Source: an uncultured Clostridia bacterium (GTDB lineage: Bacteria > Bacillota > Clostridia > Christensenellales > CAG-314). From it: a DNA stretch of 54,806 nt. How positions within the stretch are numbered: the stretch's first letter is position 1; each line of letters starts with the position of its first letter. Below the pieces are notes generated by a model, which worked only from the letters and a program-made list of their open reading frames with translations, searched no databases and was not told where the DNA came from. This document shows positions 17,391 through 27,720 of this stretch, in pieces. Location of the stretch: positions 1 to 54,806 of the forward strand of contig CANQYT010000013.1 in the NCBI GenBank assembly GCA_947628135.1, in the 5' to 3' direction. The position numbers were made by a program, and so were the translations under genes.

Positions 17391-20300
17391 ATGAAAATAT
17401 ACACGAACAAAAAAATAAGGTTTGCCGCGCTGACTTTGCTGATGATATTCGTCGTCAGCCTTGCGTGCGGCTGCTTTTACGAGCGTTCGGACGAAGTCGG
17501 TACGAGCAGCAGCGCCGTGACGGTAACGGACATCACCGACCGAGTGAGATCGCTGTCCGACCAATACGCGCTTACTTCCGACGCGGACTACGAGGGTTAC
17601 GACGCCGACGATTCGGTGCGCGTAGTCGTACGCTTCAAAGACAGCAGTATTCTGGACGGCGCGATGAACGCTTCCGGAAATATTTACGATTACTTCCGCA
17701 GTGAACGCGCCTTGGAGCGCGCCGAGGAAATAAACGCCGCGCAGGACGACTTCGCAAGCAAATACGCTTCGGTGATCTCCGACGTGGGCTTCCGCTACAA
17801 CGCGCTGTTCAACGGTATGGCGTTGCAAGTACGTTTCGGCGACATCGCCGCCCTCCAACGCGATCCGCTTGTGGACAAGGTGATAGTGTGCGAACGCTAC
17901 CTTGCGCCGCAAGACGTCACGCAAAACGAAGTAAACGTCTACTCCACGGGTATCTACGACCCCGGTGACGTGGGTTACGACGGCACGGGTACGGTGGTTG
18001 CGGTGCTCGACACGGGTCTGGACTACACACATACGGCTTTTGCCGAACAGCCCACGGGTTCGCTTGCGCTGGAAATGGACGACATACGCGCCCTGCTCAG
18101 CGGTTTTACCGCTACGGAAATGTCCGCCGCCGCAGGTACTGAACTCACCGCCGACGAATTGCACGTCTCCGACAAAGTGCCCTTTGCATTCGACTACGCG
18201 GACGTGGACGCGGACGTTTACCCCACGGAAGATCACGGTACGCACGTCGCGGGCATAATAGCCGGTCACGACGACACCATCACGGGCATAGCCACCAACG
18301 CGCAACTCGCAATTATGAAAGTGTTCCCCAACGTGGACGACAGCGGCGCAAGCACCGACGGCATACTCGCCGCGCTTAACGACTGCGTCGTTCTCGGTGT
18401 GGACGCGATAAATATGTCTCTCGGTTCGTCCTGCGGTTTCTCCCGCGAAGCGGACGACGCCGCGGTCAACGAAATTTACGACTCCATTCGCCGCGCGGGC
18501 ATTTGCCTCATCTGTGCGGCAAGCAACGACTATTCTTCCGCATATCAATCGGAAAACGGCGACACGTCTCTCGCCACCAACCCCGACTACGGCACTGTGG
18601 GCAGCCCCAGCAGTTACGAAGCCGCGATGTCCGTTGCAAGTATTTCCGGCGTAAAGACAAAATATCTGCTTGTAAACGGCGAGCAGGAAGTGTACTTCAC
18701 GGAGGCGGGCAACACCGGGTCTAAGCGCAGAGATTTCGCAAAGGAAATGCTCGGCGGCGACTCCCGCAAGGAATTCGATTACGTGGTCGTTCCCGGCTTG
18801 GGCAGCGAAAGCAACTACTACGACCTCGACGTAAGCGGCAAAATAGCCGTCATCAAGAGGGGCAGCCTCAACTTCGAAGAAAAGATTACCACAGCGCAGA
18901 ATCACGGCGCGGTGGGTGCGATAATTTACAACAACGTTTCCGGCGTGATAAGTATGAGCGTGGGCAAGGCGAAGATACCCGCTTGTTCCGTTTCTATGGA
19001 TTTCGGCAGATATTTCGAATCGCACACGTCGGGCAAACTCGTCATCGACGAACAGTACGTCGCAGGACCGTTTATGTCGGAATTTTCCTCGTGGGGTCCG
19101 TTGCCCGATTTGGAATTTAAGCCGGACATAACCGCTCACGGCGGCGACATCTATTCGGCGGTTCGCGGCGGTTACGACTTTTTCAGCGGCACGTCTATGG
19201 CTGCGCCCAATATGGCGGGAGCAACGATACTCGTGCGCCAATACGTCAAGGAACGTTTCCCCCAACTCAGCCCCTACGAGGTGACGGAACTCACCTATCA
19301 ACTGATTATGAGTACGGCGACAATCGCTTACAACGAAGAGGGCAACCCCTATTCGCCGCGTAAGCAGGGCGCGGGACTTGCCGACATAGCAAAGTCCACG
19401 ACGACAAGCGCATATCTGTTTGTGGAGGGCACAAACAAGCCCAAACTGACCCTCGGGGACGACCCGCAACGCAAGGGCGTGTATTCTATGACCTTCAACG
19501 TGCGCAATCTCTCCGCCAATGCGCAAAGTTATCGGGTAGACCCCATTGTGATGACGGAATCGCTTTCTTCCGACAACAAGACCGTCGCGCAAAAGGCGTA
19601 TATGTTGGAGGATACGACGTTTGCGGTCTCCGTAGAGGGCGACGGCGTTACGCAGAGCGGCAAAGACGTGGTGTCTCTGAAAGGTTTCGCCACGGCAAAA
19701 GTGACCGTCGTCATCACGCTTTCCGACGCGGCGAAGAAGTACCTTGACGGCACTTTCGCAAATGGAATGTACGTGGAAGGTTACGTTTGTATGGAATCTC
19801 TCTCCAAGGACGTCGATCTCAACATCGGTTTCCTCGGTTTCTACGGCGATTGGGCGGTAGCGCCTATGCTGGACGTGACGGCTTTCGAAGTGGGCGCGGA
19901 ACAGGAAGATTCGGGTATTCTGGAAGAGGACAAACTCAAAGCGGACATTTACGCCACGCTTCCTATGTCGGGATTCCGTCAACAGGTTTCGTCAACGGAG
20001 TACGAAGAGTACTACTACGGTATGGGACAGTTCGCCTACCGTATCGCCGACGGTTACACCGAGCCCGCCATCATCGAGGACAAGGCTTCTCTTACCGCCA
20101 ACATAGACGGCTCGTACTCCATCAAACTCATCGCCGCGGGCTTGCTGCGCAACGCCAAAACGGTACGTATGAGCATCAAAAACGCCGTCACGGGCGAACT
20201 CGTGTGGGAGGGAAGCGACTACAACTGCCGCAAATCCTACTATTCGGGCGGACGCCGCGCGGGTATAGTCACGGTGGACTTTTACGTCAACGACTTCAAC

Positions 20301-23300
20301 CTGCCCAACAACGGCAAGTACACTTTCTCTATGGAATGCGAGTTGGATTGGAACACGACGGAGGGCAACCTCAAAAACACGTTTGATTTCGACTTCTACA
20401 TAGACAACGAAGCGCCCGTCGTGGTCGCAGACAAAACGCAGGTGCGCGTTGAGGGCAGCGGCGCGAACAAACGTTACTATCTTGACCTCTACGTTTACGA
20501 CAACCACTACATACAAGGGTATCAGTTGGGGACGTTCAGCGGAATAAACGCCGACGAAACGCTGGCGGACAGAACGTCTTTCCACAACTACATCATTCCT
20601 ATGTCCGACGGCAAACGCAACGGAACTAATCGTATCAGTTACGAAATTACCGAATATTGGCAGGATATACAGCGCAACGACGGCAATATCTTCGTGGAAC
20701 TTATCGACTACGCCAAGAACCGCTCCGCGTTCCGTATACAACTGCCCTCCTCCTCCGCCGAACAGATAAATTTCCGCAGTACGATGAAAAACGTCAACAC
20801 CCGCGTAAACGAGACGGTGGACCTCAAAGACTACGTCACGACCGTTCCCACCAATCTGTGGGTGAAAGATATGAAGTGGTGGATAGACGAATTCAAGGAC
20901 TCCGACGGAAACCCGACGGACGTTCCCGTAGCGGCGGTAAACGACGGTGTGGTACTCGGTCTTGCGACGGGTACAGCCAAGTTGCACGTCAGCAACGCCG
21001 ACGGCAGCGCCGAGGCGACCCTGCCCGTAACCGTGCGCGAAGCGCGCTACGACAAGGTAAACCTTTCGCAGATATTGCTCAACAAGACCTCCGCCCAAGC
21101 GGAACGCGGTCAGGAAATACAACTCGAAGCGACCACCCTCGTGCCTCACGACCTGTTTGACGGGGTGGCGGAATTTGCCGACGTAAATCTCGTGTGGACC
21201 ACGTCCGCGGGTATGTCCGTATTCGTAACTTACGACGAAAACGGCGACGAAGTGCTTACCAACAGAGTGGAGGGCGTTCGCAGCGTAACGGTTCGGCTTT
21301 TGCGCAGCGGCTCGGCGACGGTAAACGTCATCGACAGCAATTCCTCCTCCCGCGTCAGCAACAGTTGCAGCGTGTCCGTCAAGAGCGAGTACGAAGTGGA
21401 AGGCGTTTATCTGCGCAGTTACACGGGGCGCGGCGACGAACAGGGCGTTGTGGAAATTCCCGACGACCTCGGCATCACCGTGATATATATGTACGCCTTT
21501 ATGAACAACCCGTACATCACGAAAGTTATCGTGCCCGACGGTGTTACGCAAATTATGGAAGCGGCTATCTACGGCTGCGACAACCTCAAAGAGGTGGTGC
21601 TGCCCGAAAGTTGCAAAACTCTGGATAAATGGGCGCTCGCCTGGAATCCCTCCTTGGAGAAAGTAGACCTCGGCGGCGTAAACACAATCGGAGAGATGGC
21701 GTTCGTAATGGACGGCGCGCTCACGGACATAAATTTCGACGGGGTGTATTCCGTCGGTCCGCGCGCATTCCTGTCCTGCACGTCGTTGGGCGCGCTGGAC
21801 ATCAGTTCCGTCAAGTCTATGGGCGAGATGGCGTTTGCGCAGTGTACGGGCGTAACGGACATCGTCACAGGACCTTTCACACCGATAGGAGACTACGGTT
21901 TTTACGGCTGTACGGGGCTTTCCGAAGTTGCGCTCAACGGACCGTCTATCGGTATGATGGCGTTCGGTAACTGTACGTCGCTTACATCTGTCACGGTCAA
22001 CAACGCCGTCGATACCATCGGTATGGGTGCGTTTTACAGCTGTTCGGCGTTGGAAGAAGTCAACTACCGCTCCACGGTGCGCGTGATAGACGCTCTCGCT
22101 TTTGCGGACTGCATTTCTCTCGTCACTGCGGTAATACCGGACGGTGTGGAACGTATCGGAATACAGGCATACAGTTTCGACTCGGTGTATTACGCCAACA
22201 ACAGCAAACTCAGAGAAGTTATCATCTCCGACGGCGCAAAACTCACCGAAATAGACCCCGCCGTATTCTATCTGTGCGGCAATCTCAGATCTTTCACCGT
22301 GGAAGAGGGCAACCCCTATCTTACCACCAACGGCGGTATCCTCTACGACAAGGCTATGCGCAAAGTACTGCTTGTCCCCGCGGGACGCAGCGGCGCGCTC
22401 ACTTTGCCGCAAACCGTCACCGAAATAGGCGCAAACGCTTTTGCCGGCTCTAACGTGGATTCCGTCACGGGCGCAAACGTCACCGTTATCGGCGAGGGCG
22501 CGTTCTACAACGGCGTTGCGGACACCGTCAACTTCGGCAAAGTCGTCTACATCGGCGACAACGCTTTCTTCAACGACACCAATTTCAGAAGTTGGCCCGC
22601 TTGCTTCGACAGCGTGGAATACATCGGCGACAACGCTTTCTACGTCTCTACGCGCAGCGACGGACTGCCCACTTACGGTTTGAGCGGCGATCTGGTACTG
22701 CCCGACACGCTTACTTACCTCGGCGAGGGCGCGTTCTTCAACTGCAAACTCACGAGCGTAAAGTTGGGTAAAAACGTCAAAGTTATCGGCGATCGCACTT
22801 TCGCACAGAACATAAATCTGAAAACGGCACAACTAAACGATGGGTTGGAAAGCATCGGCGAATTTGCCTTTGCGTACTGCTCCGCGCTTACGTCGATATC
22901 GATGCCCGACACCGTAAAGACCTGCGGTTACGGCGCGTTCGGCTACTGCACTTCTCTCGGCACGGTCAAACTGTCGGAACAATTGACTTCCATTGCGGAA
23001 TTTATGTTCCTCAACTGCAACAGTCTCGCTTCCGTGGAACTGCCCGCCTCTGTCAAGGAAATAGGCGCGGCGGCGTTTGCAAGATACAACAGCAGCAACA
23101 CGGGTTACGATCAGGGCGTGTTGACTTCCGTCAATCTGGATCACGTCGAAAGTATCGGAACGGAAGCCTTTGTCCGATCCCGTCTTACGGCGGTGGACGC
23201 GCCCAACCTGCGTTTCGTAGGCGCGCACGCATTCGGAGAGAGCAGTTCTCTTTCGATAATCAACCTGCCGCAGGCGGTAACTCTGGACAGATACGCGTTC

Positions 23301-24593
23301 CGCAACTGCACTTCCCTTCAAACGGTAATCTTACCCAAAGTGCGCTCCGTGGGCGAACAGGCTTTTGCGGGCTGTACCGCGCTTACTTCGGCGGATCTTC
23401 CCTCCGTTGAAACGGTGGGTACGTTGGCGTTCGGCGGTTGCACGCGGCTCAACGAAGTCAATTTCGGCAAATTGGTCTCGCTCGGTCAGGCGGCGTTGAA
23501 CGGCACTGCCGTTACGCAATTGACGCTTCCCTCCTGCTTTACGACGGTGGAACTGCAAGGCTTTTTCGGCGCAAGCCGTCTTGAAAAAATATCCGTGAAA
23601 GACAATCCGCTGTACTTCACCGACGACGCCGGCGTTTTGTACAAGAATCTGCCCAACGGGCTTGTGACATTGGTGTACTTCCCCGTGGCAAACAAGGACG
23701 CCGACGGCAACTTCATCACGGAATACGTTGCCGATCCGCGGACGGTGCGCGTGGAAGCGTATGCGTTTGCAAACAATCAGCATATACAGTCGGTGACGCT
23801 GCCCGACAGACTGCAAGCGTTGGGCGCGGGTGCGTTTTACCGTTGCACCGTGCTGAACACGCTTACTCTCAACTGTGCCGCCGCGCCCGTGCTGGAAATG
23901 ATATACAACACGGAAACGGGCATAGAAAATCACTACTACAACACGTTTGAAACGGGCGTAAACGTTTCCGCGGTCAACATTCTCTATCCCAAAAACGGCA
24001 GCGGTTACGACGCATACAATTGGCAGCTTTATATGGCGGACAACCTACAACAAACGTCGGCGGTGGTGCGCACTCAAACGACCATCGACCTCGACGACGC
24101 GCTTAACGGTATGGACGTTGCCGCGCTCGGTCTGGACGACGTCGTCGGTATGACGCGTATGAGACGTATTTACAACTCTCTCGCCGCCGAACAAAGAGAG
24201 TTTCTTACAGCGGCGGGCAAACTTCCTCAGGCGGAGGCGCGTTTGGCGGAAGTCATCACTCAACGCATCGCCGCACTGCCCGACAACGTAACGGAAGAAT
24301 ATCGCGCGGAAGTGGAAGCGCTGCGCAGGGCTGTCGATCAGGCAAGCGACGAGATACTTTCGTTGATAACCAACACCGACAAACTTGCCGCAGCCGAAGG
24401 CGCTCTCAACGGCGGACCTTCGGGCGAACTTCCGCGGCAAAACGGCAACGGCTGGATGCTCCCGACCTTTTTGTCGATAGGAGCGGCTGTCGTGGCTGCG
24501 GCGGCGGTAGTTACCGTGCTTGTACTCAAAAAGCGCAAATCAACTGCGGCGGCAGCCGACGTCAAGGAGGCGGATGATGAAGAAAAACAGTAA
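17391..24593 (+). CDS. Giant LRR-bearing subtilisin-like (S8) cell-surface protease
   Basis: A 2400-residue protein with CGGAG before the ATG. The export signal ends around LACGC (Cys26 or Cys28), an atypical lipobox. The S8 catalytic domain spans about 190-660: Asp207 in AVLDTGLD, His282 in DHGTHVAG, oxyanion Asn379 and Ser602 in GTSMAAP. A PA-type insert (KIAVIKRGSLNFEEK) falls at about 485-520, as in lactocepin/C5a-peptidase-like enzymes. Fn3-like and Ig-like (Big2-type) segments follow to about 1340, then more than 25 BspA-type LRRs from about 1340 to 2150, and a helical region (2220-2345). A C-terminal membrane helix (about 2352-2377) is followed by a Lys/Arg and acidic tail. Two membrane attachments in one protein are unusual. 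LRRs may capture substrates for the protease. It heads the operon leading to the oligopeptide importer, which fits a role in feeding peptides to uptake (inference). Confidence 0.9.
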   Translation: MKIYTNKKIRFAALTLLMIFVVSLACGCFYERSDEVGTSSSAVTVTDITDRVRSLSDQYALTSDADYEGYDADDSVRVVVRFKDSSILDGAMNASGNIYDYFRSERALERAEEINAAQDDFASKYASVISDVGFRYNALFNGMALQVRFGDIAALQRDPLVDKVIVCERYLAPQDVTQNEVNVYSTGIYDPGDVGYDGTGTVVAVLDTGLDYTHTAFAEQPTGSLALEMDDIRALLSGFTATEMSAAAGTELTADELHVSDKVPFAFDYADVDADVYPTEDHGTHVAGIIAGHDDTITGIATNAQLAIMKVFPNVDDSGASTDGILAALNDCVVLGVDAINMSLGSSCGFSREADDAAVNEIYDSIRRAGICLICAASNDYSSAYQSENGDTSLATNPDYGTVGSPSSYEAAMSVASISGVKTKYLLVNGEQEVYFTEAGNTGSKRRDFAKEMLGGDSRKEFDYVVVPGLGSESNYYDLDVSGKIAVIKRGSLNFEEKITTAQNHGAVGAIIYNNVSGVISMSVGKAKIPACSVSMDFGRYFESHTSGKLVIDEQYVAGPFMSEFSSWGPLPDLEFKPDITAHGGDIYSAVRGGYDFFSGTSMAAPNMAGATILVRQYVKERFPQLSPYEVTELTYQLIMSTATIAYNEEGNPYSPRKQGAGLADIAKSTTTSAYLFVEGTNKPKLTLGDDPQRKGVYSMTFNVRNLSANAQSYRVDPIVMTESLSSDNKTVAQKAYMLEDTTFAVSVEGDGVTQSGKDVVSLKGFATAKVTVVITLSDAAKKYLDGTFANGMYVEGYVCMESLSKDVDLNIGFLGFYGDWAVAPMLDVTAFEVGAEQEDSGILEEDKLKADIYATLPMSGFRQQVSSTEYEEYYYGMGQFAYRIADGYTEPAIIEDKASLTANIDGSYSIKLIAAGLLRNAKTVRMSIKNAVTGELVWEGSDYNCRKSYYSGGRRAGIVTVDFYVNDFNLPNNGKYTFSMECELDWNTTEGNLKNTFDFDFYIDNEAPVVVADKTQVRVEGSGANKRYYLDLYVYDNHYIQGYQLGTFSGINADETLADRTSFHNYIIPMSDGKRNGTNRISYEITEYWQDIQRNDGNIFVELIDYAKNRSAFRIQLPSSSAEQINFRSTMKNVNTRVNETVDLKDYVTTVPTNLWVKDMKWWIDEFKDSDGNPTDVPVAAVNDGVVLGLATGTAKLHVSNADGSAEATLPVTVREARYDKVNLSQILLNKTSAQAERGQEIQLEATTLVPHDLFDGVAEFADVNLVWTTSAGMSVFVTYDENGDEVLTNRVEGVRSVTVRLLRSGSATVNVIDSNSSSRVSNSCSVSVKSEYEVEGVYLRSYTGRGDEQGVVEIPDDLGITVIYMYAFMNNPYITKVIVPDGVTQIMEAAIYGCDNLKEVVLPESCKTLDKWALAWNPSLEKVDLGGVNTIGEMAFVMDGALTDINFDGVYSVGPRAFLSCTSLGALDISSVKSMGEMAFAQCTGVTDIVTGPFTPIGDYGFYGCTGLSEVALNGPSIGMMAFGNCTSLTSVTVNNAVDTIGMGAFYSCSALEEVNYRSTVRVIDALAFADCISLVTAVIPDGVERIGIQAYSFDSVYYANNSKLREVIISDGAKLTEIDPAVFYLCGNLRSFTVEEGNPYLTTNGGILYDKAMRKVLLVPAGRSGALTLPQTVTEIGANAFAGSNVDSVTGANVTVIGEGAFYNGVADTVNFGKVVYIGDNAFFNDTNFRSWPACFDSVEYIGDNAFYVSTRSDGLPTYGLSGDLVLPDTLTYLGEGAFFNCKLTSVKLGKNVKVIGDRTFAQNINLKTAQLNDGLESIGEFAFAYCSALTSISMPDTVKTCGYGAFGYCTSLGTVKLSEQLTSIAEFMFLNCNSLASVELPASVKEIGAAAFARYNSSNTGYDQGVLTSVNLDHVESIGTEAFVRSRLTAVDAPNLRFVGAHAFGESSSLSIINLPQAVTLDRYAFRNCTSLQTVILPKVRSVGEQAFAGCTALTSADLPSVETVGTLAFGGCTRLNEVNFGKLVSLGQAALNGTAVTQLTLPSCFTTVELQGFFGASRLEKISVKDNPLYFTDDAGVLYKNLPNGLVTLVYFPVANKDADGNFITEYVADPRTVRVEAYAFANNQHIQSVTLPDRLQALGAGAFYRCTVLNTLTLNCAAAPVLEMIYNTETGIENHYYNTFETGVNVSAVNILYPKNGSGYDAYNWQLYMADNLQQTSAVVRTQTTIDLDDALNGMDVAALGLDDVVGMTRMRRIYNSLAAEQREFLTAAGKLPQAEARLAEVITQRIAALPDNVTEEYRAEVEALRRAVDQASDEILSLITNTDKLAAAEGALNGGPSGELPRQNGNGWMLPTFLSIGAAVVAAAAVVTVLVLKKRKSTAAAADVKEADDEEKQ

Positions 24594-27500
24594 ACTTTTG
24601 TGCGTATTCGTTTGCTTGTTGGCGCTGACAGCCTCGTTGCTTTCGGGGTGCGCGGGGCGTTACACTTTGACTTTCGAAACCAACGGCGGTACGGCGGTGG
24701 AAAGCGTCTCCTTCAAAGGCGGCGGAAAAATCACCCCTCCCGTCACGGAAAAAGAATTTTTCACCTTTGACAAGTGGTATGCCGACGAACAACTTACCGT
24801 TCCTTTCGATTTCGACAAACTTCCCGATAGCGACGCGACCGCCTATGCGGGCTGGATAGCAGAAGAAAGGGGCAGGATAGCGTTTAACAGCAACGGCGGA
24901 AGCGCGGTGGAGGACCTTGTCGGTACTGTCGGGGAGAGCATAGAGCAAAGTCTGCTGCCCGTCCCCGTAAAGGAGGGCTACGCGTTTCAGGGTTGGTGTA
25001 CCGAGGACGGCGCAGTCTATTCTTTCGGACAATTTACGTCCGGTACGCTTACGCTTTACGCCAAGTGGGGTAAGGATTCCGCTTTCCGCTACGTGACGTT
25101 TCTTTTGAACGACGACAAGTGGGAGACGGCAGTGCCCGTAGGCGGCAAGGTCGCCGAACCGCAATTCGGCGACGACGTGACGTGCGAATGGTACGTCGGC
25201 GCGCAATCGACGGAACTTTTCGACTTCCAAAGCGCAGTTGACAACGACGTTACGCTGTACGGCGAACGCGCCAGCGTCGGACTGATTTTCGACGGGGGCA
25301 GCGTTACGGGTTACGCGGGCAGCGCCGCTTACGTTTACGTTCCCTCCCGCAGCGGCGAATTTGCCGTGACCGCCATCGGCGACGACGCGTTCAAAGGCAA
25401 CGTCTCTCTGGAACGCATATATCTTCCCTCTTCCGTCACGTCCGTAGGCAGTTGCGCGTTTTACGGCTGTACTCGTCTTGCCTATGCGGAATTGGGCAGC
25501 GTTGAAGAAATGGGCGATTTCGCTTTCGCGGGGTGCGTAAAACTTTCCGGCAAGGCGGATCTGAGCAAACTTACCGCCGTCCCCGACGACGCGTTTGAAA
25601 ACTGCTTGCAGTTGTCCGAGGTGCAATTCGGGCAAACGCTCGTTTCGATAGGAGAAAGCGCGTTTTGCAACTGCAAGGCTCTTACCGCAGTAGATATTCC
25701 CGATTCCGTAGGGGAAATACTGTCTTTCGCTTTTGCCGACAGCGGACTTGTTTCGGCAAATATACCCGCGTCGCTTACATCTTTGGGCAAATCGGTATTC
25801 AAAGGCTGTAACGAACTGACTCTCGGCGGCGGAAGCGCAAGATACGTCGTGGACGAGGACAACGGCTTGCTCACCGACGGCAACAACAGACTTGTGTTGC
25901 ATTTCACCACCGACATCAACAAGGACGAGGACAGTTACACTCTTCCCGCCCGCTTCACAAGCGTGGAGGCGTACGCGTTTTGGGGGAATGACACCATCGA
26001 GACGTTGGACCTCGGTTCGAGCGCGCTTGAAAAGTCCTCTTTGGAGGGTATGCTCGCGCTGACTTCGCTTACGGTAAAGGATTTCGACGCAAGCAATCCT
26101 TTCGTCGCGTATTGGTTCGGCGCAACCTCTCCCGAACGCAACACGTCCAACGGACTGTACGTTCCGTCAACTTTGAAAGAGATAACTTTTACCGCGTATT
26201 CCTCTGCGCGCGTTGCGCAGCGGGCGTTTTTCGGGTGCAACGGCTTGCAAAGCGTAGAAGGGCTGGACAACGTCACGCAGATAGACGAATACGCCTTTGC
26301 GTATACGTCCTTTGAAAGTTATCAACTCAGCGACAAGATAGTTTCTTTCGACAACACCGCGTTTCGCGGCGCACCGCTCAGAGAATTGTCCGTGGCTGAG
26401 GGCAACACGCACTATGCGGCTTACGACGGAGCGTTGTACGACAATGCCCTGTCGAAACTTATTTACGTACCGTCGTCCAAGACGGAAATCAATTTCGCGC
26501 CCTCCGTAGGCGTTGTGGCAAGCGGAGCAATGTTCCAAAGCAACGTCGGCGAACTCATCGTTCCCGCAAGCGTCAGCGAAATTGAGTTCGGCGCGTTGGA
26601 GGGTATGCAAAACCTCGTTTCTTTGACAGTACCTTTCATCGGCGGAAGTAAAACCGACAACACTTATATGCTGTATGTGTTCGGAGGTACGGTGCGGACG
26701 ACTTCCAACGGAAATATAGAAGTTTCCGCGGAAAAATGTCCTCCGCGCCTCAAACGCATAAATATCGACGGAACTGTCGCGCAGATACCCGCAAACGCTT
26801 TTGCATACTGCGCGAGCGTTTCGGAATTCGGTATCGGCGACGATTACACAGAGATTGGGTCTGCGGCGTTCTACAACACCGCGCTCACAGAAGTCGTTAT
26901 CCCCGACGGGGTCGGCACGATAGGCAACTACGCGTTTTACGACAGCGACGACATAACTTCCGTCGTCATCGGCAGCGGCGTAACGAGTGTGGGCGATCTG
27001 GCGTTTGCGGTGATAGCCAACCTCGAAAGCGTCGCTTTCGCCGAGGGCAGCGCCGATCTGACGATAGGTAACGGCGCGTTTCTTGCGGAGAGCAGGACGG
27101 ATTCGTCAACGGGCGACTTGACCGTGAGTTCGCGGCTCACCTCGCTGAAACTCAGCAACAACGTTGTGGAGATCGGGCAAAGCGCGTTTACCTATGCTGG
27201 CGTAAACGGCACGTTTTCCACCGACGGCGACGACGTGGAGTACTATTTCTTCGAACTCGTTTTCGACGCAGCGCAAAGCCGTCTGAAAAAGTTGGGCACA
27301 AGCGCGTTCGGCGTAAGCGCCGTTACAAAAGTGACGCTGCCCGCTTCTTTGGAAGAAATCGGACTTATCGCTTTTTCCGGCTGCGACTATCTGTCGGAGG
27401 TGACGATAGGTTCGGCGGAACACCCCGCGGCTAACCTTGTCAGAATAGTGGGCGGCGCGTTTGCGGAAAATCCGCGTATGAGGAGTTTCACTCTGTACAA

Positions 27501-27720
27501 GAGCGTAGCGTCCTCGGCGGAAGTGCCCCAACTTGCGGACGGAAGCGGCATTTTGTTCGATTCCACTCACAATGACGTGTACCGCAACGGAATAAGCGTG
27601 TTTGCGCAGACCAGCGCGCAGATATACGTGCCTGCCGACAGCGTTGACGCGTACAAGTCGGCTTGGAACACAACTCTCAACAAACTTGCGGACTACATCG
27701 TGGCTATCAGGGAGGCATAA
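24577..27720 (+). CDS. LRR/InlB-repeat surface lipoprotein coupled to the protease gene
   Basis: A 1047-residue protein. Two adjacent ATG codons (24574 and 24577) lie inside the end of the protease gene. The second is preferred because AAGGAGG (24563-24569) is 7 nt upstream. The overlap of about 17 nt implies translational coupling. The signal peptide ends LLSGC with Cys25. Two clear and one degenerate InlB-type repeats cover about 27-235, followed by BspA-type LRRs from about 245 to 1010. Its LRRs resemble those of the protease, so the two may bind the same class of ligand. There is no enzymatic motif. Its role is inferred from position: a capture partner for the protease and importer. Confidence 0.85.
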   Translation: MKKNSKLLCVFVCLLALTASLLSGCAGRYTLTFETNGGTAVESVSFKGGGKITPPVTEKEFFTFDKWYADEQLTVPFDFDKLPDSDATAYAGWIAEERGRIAFNSNGGSAVEDLVGTVGESIEQSLLPVPVKEGYAFQGWCTEDGAVYSFGQFTSGTLTLYAKWGKDSAFRYVTFLLNDDKWETAVPVGGKVAEPQFGDDVTCEWYVGAQSTELFDFQSAVDNDVTLYGERASVGLIFDGGSVTGYAGSAAYVYVPSRSGEFAVTAIGDDAFKGNVSLERIYLPSSVTSVGSCAFYGCTRLAYAELGSVEEMGDFAFAGCVKLSGKADLSKLTAVPDDAFENCLQLSEVQFGQTLVSIGESAFCNCKALTAVDIPDSVGEILSFAFADSGLVSANIPASLTSLGKSVFKGCNELTLGGGSARYVVDEDNGLLTDGNNRLVLHFTTDINKDEDSYTLPARFTSVEAYAFWGNDTIETLDLGSSALEKSSLEGMLALTSLTVKDFDASNPFVAYWFGATSPERNTSNGLYVPSTLKEITFTAYSSARVAQRAFFGCNGLQSVEGLDNVTQIDEYAFAYTSFESYQLSDKIVSFDNTAFRGAPLRELSVAEGNTHYAAYDGALYDNALSKLIYVPSSKTEINFAPSVGVVASGAMFQSNVGELIVPASVSEIEFGALEGMQNLVSLTVPFIGGSKTDNTYMLYVFGGTVRTTSNGNIEVSAEKCPPRLKRINIDGTVAQIPANAFAYCASVSEFGIGDDYTEIGSAAFYNTALTEVVIPDGVGTIGNYAFYDSDDITSVVIGSGVTSVGDLAFAVIANLESVAFAEGSADLTIGNGAFLAESRTDSSTGDLTVSSRLTSLKLSNNVVEIGQSAFTYAGVNGTFSTDGDDVEYYFFELVFDAAQSRLKKLGTSAFGVSAVTKVTLPASLEEIGLIAFSGCDYLSEVTIGSAEHPAANLVRIVGGAFAENPRMRSFTLYKSVASSAEVPQLADGSGILFDSTHNDVYRNGISVFAQTSAQIYVPADSVDAYKSAWNTTLNKLADYIVAIREA